The notes beneath the pieces were generated by a model that saw nothing but the letters and a program-made list of their open reading frames with translations, had not been told where the DNA came from and ran no database searches. The position numbers and the translations under genes were made by a program. Of a stretch of DNA of 64,000 bases, positions 58,807-64,000 are shown piece by piece; position 1 is the stretch's first letter; each line of letters opens with the position of its first letter. This DNA comes from Chondrilla cf. caribensis. Its lineage: Eukaryota > Porifera > Demospongiae > Chondrillida > Chondrillidae. The stretch is from contig OZ026562.1 in NCBI GenBank assembly GCA_964020155.1, positions 3,011,001 to 3,075,000 on the forward strand. Reading direction: 5' to 3'.

Positions 58807-61800
58807 ATGGCTGCCGTACCAATGCTACCATATCTTCGAGTTCTCCTAGTCGTGCTGCTGCTAACATGTTTGCTTTATTCGCCAAACGGGGAAGAGTGGC
58901 AGCCTAGCTTACCATTTGTGAGTTTCAGATGAGATGTGTGACCGAGTGTTCTATTTTGACTAAGCTCTGTGATCCATGCCATGTTTCCTATATTGATTTG
59001 GTTCACCAGTACTAGTGTTCATCCGTTGTAGTCAGCTGTTTCCGACAACAGAGTCAACGTATCGTTTGGAGATGTTCTAGTTACCGTTACGAAGTCTCCG
59101 TGGCACTTCACAATTCATGACAAGACGTCAGGACAAGTAGTTCTGGAAGAAACTGACGAGCAGACGTATAAGCTGGTAAGTATACTTGTATAGTGCCGCA
59201 TATATAGTGTTTGTGAGATTTTCGTCCGCAATGCTTAACGAGAAAATTATTATCCATTACACTGCAACTTGCTTAGCAAGTACACTGGTTAGTGCATACC
59301 TCTTTTAGTACTTATGCCTTCACTCAGTCCCTAGCAAATGTACACCTTGTCAACCAGTATTGATAGTAAGTACCTTGATCGAATGAAGAAACCTTCCCTC
59401 CATGGGTTCAATTTCGTACTTCAAGAGTACCTGAATTGTGAAAAGGACTCTGTGGACTTCACTTCATGTCTATTGGATGACTACGTAGTCTAATAAAGTG
59501 GGAGTGGTTTCTGGTTATGCCCACTAAATTACCTCCGGTGAATAATTGATTAATCAATTGTTTACTGTGTAATGATTATCGATTTGATAATTTCAGCCAA
59601 TTCCCAGCCCTAGTTTGTACTTGTGGGATTACCAAGACATGCACATAGTGTTGTTGTGGAATGTTGCCTTTCATACTTACGTAGTTTAGAATAGGGCTAG
59701 ACCCTTCAGATATGATCAATTTTTAATGTATATTATTGTGTAACAATGAATAACGATGTTCATATTAATTTCAGTGGATCGATGATATGATCAAGTATAC
59801 AATATTCACCCATCTAGTTCCTCAAATTGTCTTCTTGTATTTTTGTCATGTCTGCATACAAATGATATCAACAAGACCTTGTTTATCATCAATTTGCAGG
59901 GATTTGGCGAATGGAGTGGCCAATATCTAGATATCTATGAAGGTTACTTGTTTCGCATAGGAGGTGTTGCAGAATGGAGTACTGCAAAGGAAGTTGTCAA
60001 CTATAGCATTGCTAGTGACCATGCAACCTTTCTTGTATCAACTACTGACAGCAAGGGCAGAATGATGCTTGTTCACCTTCAGTCATTGTCTCCGAGACAG
60101 TTAGAAGTTGACATTTCAATTGTTTTTGAGAAAGGGAACATGTATGTATATGTGGATATTATCGTTTTGCAAGAGAATAATACAGTGAATTCTCATTAAT
60201 CAGCCGCAATTCATGAAAACAATATAATTGCTGATTCAATAGTTTTATGAATTCTCCAAATTATCATTATTATGTACACAAATGATTTTATATGTAGAAG
60301 TGATGGTGGACAAAAGGGTTTAATGGATTAAGTGTGGCTGATAATTACCAAAAATTCACTATTATTATTGTAATCATCATGTATAGAATGTTTGTATATG
60401 GTACATTCTCACTCCTATGTATACTCATTCTAAACGATGTGATATCTCTTCTTATTGATATCTTCCATTATTGTAAATGACTATAGCCAGTAGTCTTCTA
60501 CTCGGCCAGTATTGTTCACTTTTACGTCCATGTTCCACAAACAGCTCAAATGCCATGTGGTAAAAATGGTCAGGTCTCTGTTCATTTTCCCTGTGTATTG
60601 CGAGCACGTAAATATGCGGGAATTATGCGATTGTCCAAGACTAGGTGGCCAATGACCTTTACCCTTTGTGATGCAACTTTTATCTTTTATCATCTCATTC
60701 CAGTACCAATACAAATAGAGTGAGAATGGGTTTCTCTACACCAAGCGAAGAAGGATTTTATGGCTTTGGTGAAAGGTTTGCGTTTATACTATCTCTTTGT
60801 GTACTGTGCCAGTATGTGCATGCAGTATGCCTTTAACTACATACACTCTCCTTCTCTATGTAAACACACATGTCTGGTTGGTTCAGATTTAATGATGTGA
60901 ATCAGAGAGGACATATTGTTGGATCATGGTTAGAAGATGGGAATTGGGGATTAGGAGTATTTGAACCGTATACTTCAAAATTTAGAGTAAGTTGCTTCAT
61001 TTAAGACTGCTAAAATTGTTTTTACGAAAGTGTATTATAAGTTGAAGAAGATTGCATGTTTGTGATTTATATTTCTGCACATGCTTTGTGTACTATGTTA
61101 TATGTGTTGGTCTTCTTTATGGCTTGTTTAGCGTACTATGTATGCAATCACATATGATTGATAACTGTTCCACAACTGAATGGAGAATTCCATAAATCCT
61201 GTTTTGTGTGATTTCCAGGGATATATACATTAGTATACTGTAAAAGTGTCCTTGTCTGTTCATTCATTCTTTGAAGACGATAGAGAAGGAGTAAAAGTGT
61301 AGTTAATTTTTTCATCTTTTTATCTGCCAAACCCCTTACCTAACATCATTTCAGTGAACAAATTCATTTGTGTTCATAATAGTGATTTGGATAATTGGCT
61401 GAATATGCCACCTTTTCTCCTCAGAACAGTGGTAGACTAATGAGAATTCGCTTTATTGTATATATTGTATACAGGTATTATCTGCAAAGGGGAGACTACA
61501 GTATACTCCCACCCCTTGAGGATAGTTTTCAAGCATTTCTATGTATGTAGAGGTGTGGCAAAGAAACACCCCCTGTAAAATTTGAAAGACTTCTAACCCA
61601 ATTAAAAGAACTTGATATTTGCCATACATAGCTAGACCAATCCAACCACCCAATTTCATGTTGTCAAGCTGGCTTAGCTATAGATCATTGCATAAAACCT
61701 TGGCATGATGTGGATATGGTATTGTGTAGATTGTATAGATTATGAATACACTATATATGTATATATATGTATATATATAGTAATGTTATAAATCTAATAT

Positions 61801-62656
61801 GATGAATTGTTGGAAGAGATTTCCTGTAGTACCCATATTACTCTCCCAGTGTCTTGTAATCATAGTTAACTTGTTATTGTGCTTGGGTGCGGTAAGGTAT
61901 CAACTATCCTGCCTGAAATATTCCGTGCCATTCACCATCTGGACCATAGGTATCAGGTTCTTGCTTCAGTAACACAAGACATTGTTTGTTCACGGTTAAT
62001 CCACTAAGCTGTTTCTTTACTCATTGCATAATATTATAATTCAGTATATTTTGTTATACATATGTTGTGAGAATTCTTCCATGGGAACACATGTCCATTA
62101 TTGATTGTTATTCCTTGTTTGATGATTATTGTTTGTATGTAATGTATGTGGGAATGTTGTATTATGCCAAATATGGCTAATGTACAATACTTTGTAGATC
62201 CCTAAAGGTGAACTGTCAACGTATTGCCCAATGCCTTTGATGATATCTACCAGAGGTTATGGTGTCCAGATGGACACATTTTACAGGTATAGCATTAAAT
62301 TTAACAATGACATTTGTAACATTTGTAACACACATAACATGTAACATTTGTGCATGTATGTATAGGTACTGTACACTGGTACATGATAGCTATGTGTACA
62401 TACTTATATAGGAACCACTCTTGATGGCACTGTATTTCTATTTGTAGCTGTAATTATGAACATAATTACGACATATACATTATAATAATAATATTACTAC
62501 TACTAATAATAGTGATAATGGTGATAATAAAGCATATCAATGTTATTTTAATACAGAACTACTTTTGACCTGTCAAAGAGTGTGGATGGTGTCATGATAC
62601 TTGAGCAGGAATCGAGGACTTTCAACTTAACTGTGTTTTTGGGAAAAACTCCGCAG
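58807..62656 (+). CDS. GH31 family glycosidase copy 2, N-terminal 286 codons (3' end not found)
   Basis: Exons: 58807-58917, 59032-59175, 59900-60141, 60704-60775, 60887-60986, 62198-62286, 62557-62656. They are phase-consistent and stop-free. The start gives a signal peptide (MAAVPMLPYLRVLLVVLLL). Then come the GH31 N-terminal beta-sandwich (SFGDVLVTVTKSPWHFTIHD, GFGEWSGQYLDIYEG) and the diagnostic FYGFGERFNDVNQRG, GSWLEDGNWGLGVFEPYTSK and STYCPMPLMISTRGYGVQMD. GH31 enzymes cleave alpha-glucosides, alpha-xylosides or sulfoquinovosides by a retaining mechanism. The catalytic (beta/alpha)8 barrel with its two Asp residues lies further 3' and is not in the window, so substrate cannot be assigned. 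The gene is secreted or in the endomembrane lumen. The next exon should lie beyond a microsatellite and a retroelement piece; whether it survives is unknown. Confidence 0.8.
59390..59614. mobile_element. hAT-like fragment in GH31 copy 2 intron 2
   Basis: Ends in CAGCCAATTCCCAGCCCTAG, the inverted relative of the element at 39129. Subterminal ATTGATTAATCAATTG is present. The sequence shared with 39200-39330 runs in opposite orientation. The left end is not clear. Unit 1 lacks this stretch. Confidence 0.5.
60183..60360. mobile_element. MITE, CAGTGAATTCTCATTAATC family
   Basis: CAGTGAATTCTCATTAATC at the left with TA before it; a degraded inverse end (ATGGATTAAG...AAAATTCACT) at the right. It lies 41 bp past the GH31 copy 2 exon 3. 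Confidence 0.6.
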
Positions 62657-62687
62657 GTTTGTATGTTATTTGGTCCTTACAAGCACA

Positions 62688-62978
62688 CACACACACGCAC
62701 GCACGTACGCACACGCACACACATGCACACACACACGCAAACACTCACGTGCATGCACCATACGTATATTCATACTCAAGGACACACACACACACACATA
62801 CACAAACACCCACGCACACGCAAACACTCAAGTGCGTGCACCATACATATATTCATACTCAAGGACACACACGTGCCCACACACACACACGCGCGCACGC
62901 GCGCACATGGACACACACACACATGTGCACACACACATACACATACATGCATGCATGCGGGCACACACACACATGCAT

Positions 62979-63018
<40 letters not shown>

Positions 63019-63047
63019 GCACACACACGCATGTACACACACACATA
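62688..63047. repeat. Long interrupted CA/CGCA microsatellite
   Basis: About 360 bp of CA-rich repeats, including two copies of a unit with CCATACRTATATTCATACTC followed by AAGGACACAC (62759-62780 and 62840-62865). Overlapping Thr/His and Cys/Val frames are artefacts. Confidence 0.88.
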
Positions 63048-63209
63048 GAGTCAGATACAAAGAAAGCACTGCCTACGTGTTTGCCTATAACGTGGCACAG
63101 TGACCTGCAATTGGACAAAAATTCAACTGACTCCAAGTACAAAAAATTGCTTAGCGTACAAATCTAAATACGGGGCCTATAATAATAGTATATAGTTAAG
63201 TACAAAAAG

Positions 63210-64000
63210 TTACAAAGAGTTCCTGCTACACCAGATTGCGAATGGTCCTGTGATGGACACTTTTGCAAACAGCACTACAAAGGCATTCCATTCCTTTGCA
63301 CTGGGCCTGCACAGCTGCTTTAGTCCGGACAGAGATGGTATGTCCACAACTCCTCTGGATCCAACTTGGATGATCACATACTGCATGGGCCCTGTATCCA
63401 TTTTTGTTGCATAGTTGCAGCAGATCCTCATAACGGTTGCGCTTCCTTCTTTCTGCATCTGCAAAGTTGTCCTCAAATGGCACGGTGAGCTCTATCAATG
63501 TGCATTGACAATTCTTCCAGGTGACGATGTCAGGACGCTTATTAGTAGCAGCAATGTGTGGTGGGAAAGAATAGGGTAGTCCGGGCAGTTCCGCAAGAAC
63601 CTGTGAATCTGATAGGTGGATTGTGATGAAGGTGTTGATAATGAACAGGATGGAGTTGTGCCTATTACGTATAAAACCTACACTGACAAAGGGCCTCTTC
63701 ACACTTGTTGAGTGCTTGAGGGATTGTGATGGAAACCCACAGAGTTGGCACTTAGCAGAAACCTGACCTTCATACCAAAAGGCCAGATTTGCATTGGTTG
63801 GTAGTGTGTCAATATCAGCGTTGTAAGCGAACTTCATCTCCCCGTCAGGGAGAGAAGAGACTGCCTCAGCCCACTATGATAAGTCATTGTCAGTGTCAAA
63901 AATCTCCCTGTACTGGGAAATTAATCAAGTGTGACTTGCTTGCACTTGAATCCTCTTCAAGGATGTGCTGAGTCACTTTGGATTTCAGTTGGCATTTTGT
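63210..64000 (-). mobile_element. Decayed non-LTR retrotransposon-type fragment (C-terminal part)
   Basis: Minus-strand frames carry WAEAVSSLPDGEMKFAYNAD, DTLPTNANLAFWYEG, a C-x2-C (KCQLCGF) with downstream His, RPDIVTWKNC and IELTVPFEDNFADAERRKR, typical of the C-terminal region of reverse-transcriptase proteins in invertebrate genomes. A frameshift near 63370 moves the rest (VGSRGVVDIPSL, AKEWNAF, IWCSRN) to another frame. A stop at about 63877 and another frame change separate the segment HLINFPVQGD. The element continues past the window edge and is inactive. Confidence 0.75.

Noticed and set aside
60481..60714. Minus-strand frame overlapping GH31 copy 2 exon 4
   Set aside because: It is opposite the FYGFGERF exon and its intron; the plus-strand exon has family motifs and matching phases.

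Overview
The window is animal nuclear DNA from a ciliated, early-branching metazoan, most likely a sponge. The grounds are AT-rich sequence, short GT-AG introns, many dinucleotide microsatellites and MITEs, a ciliary gene (IFT46), a metazoan-type PRPF38A with an SR-rich tail, and divergent Ig/FN3 receptors. The phylum is inferred. The gene models were spliced by hand from reading phase and family similarity. IFT46, PRPF38A and receptors A and B each close to a total coding length divisible by three, which supports the exon choices.

Layout. 15-5838 (-) is a complete nine-exon IFT46. Only 61 bp separates its ATG from a divergent two-exon small gene (5900-6333, +) of unknown family. 6440-13822 (+) is receptor A, a 13-exon type I membrane protein with two Ig-like domains, FN3-like domains, a Cys-rich linker, one TM helix and a short tyrosine-bearing tail. 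15083-22053 (-) is PRPF38A in nine exons. Its intron 8 carries a deleted hAT transposon with an intact 8-bp target duplication, and the protein ends in a HIND-like motif.

From about 24.0 kb to 62.7 kb lies a head-to-tail segmental duplication with a unit of about 22 kb. Each unit holds a receptor paralogue on the minus strand (B, 23081-34062; C, 47245-57720), divergent from a secreted GH31 glycosidase gene on the plus strand (copy 1, 35150-43573; copy 2, 58807-62656 onward). The copies have different fates. Receptor B is intact, while its neighbouring GH31 copy 1 is a pseudogene. Receptor C has gained an in-frame duplicate of a two-exon FN3-like module, but the duplication breakpoint fell in the intron after the TM exon, so it lacks recognisable cytoplasmic-tail exons. 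Its GH31 neighbour has seven open, phase-compatible exons before a microsatellite and a decayed non-LTR retrotransposon fragment at the window edge.

IFT46 acts in ciliary transport and PRPF38A in spliceosome activation. The receptors look like surface signalling or recognition molecules whose paralogues differ in tail and domain number. The GH31 enzymes are probably secretory-pathway or extracellular glycosidases. The repeated divergent pairing of receptor and glycosidase may mean shared regulation, or may simply reflect the duplication.
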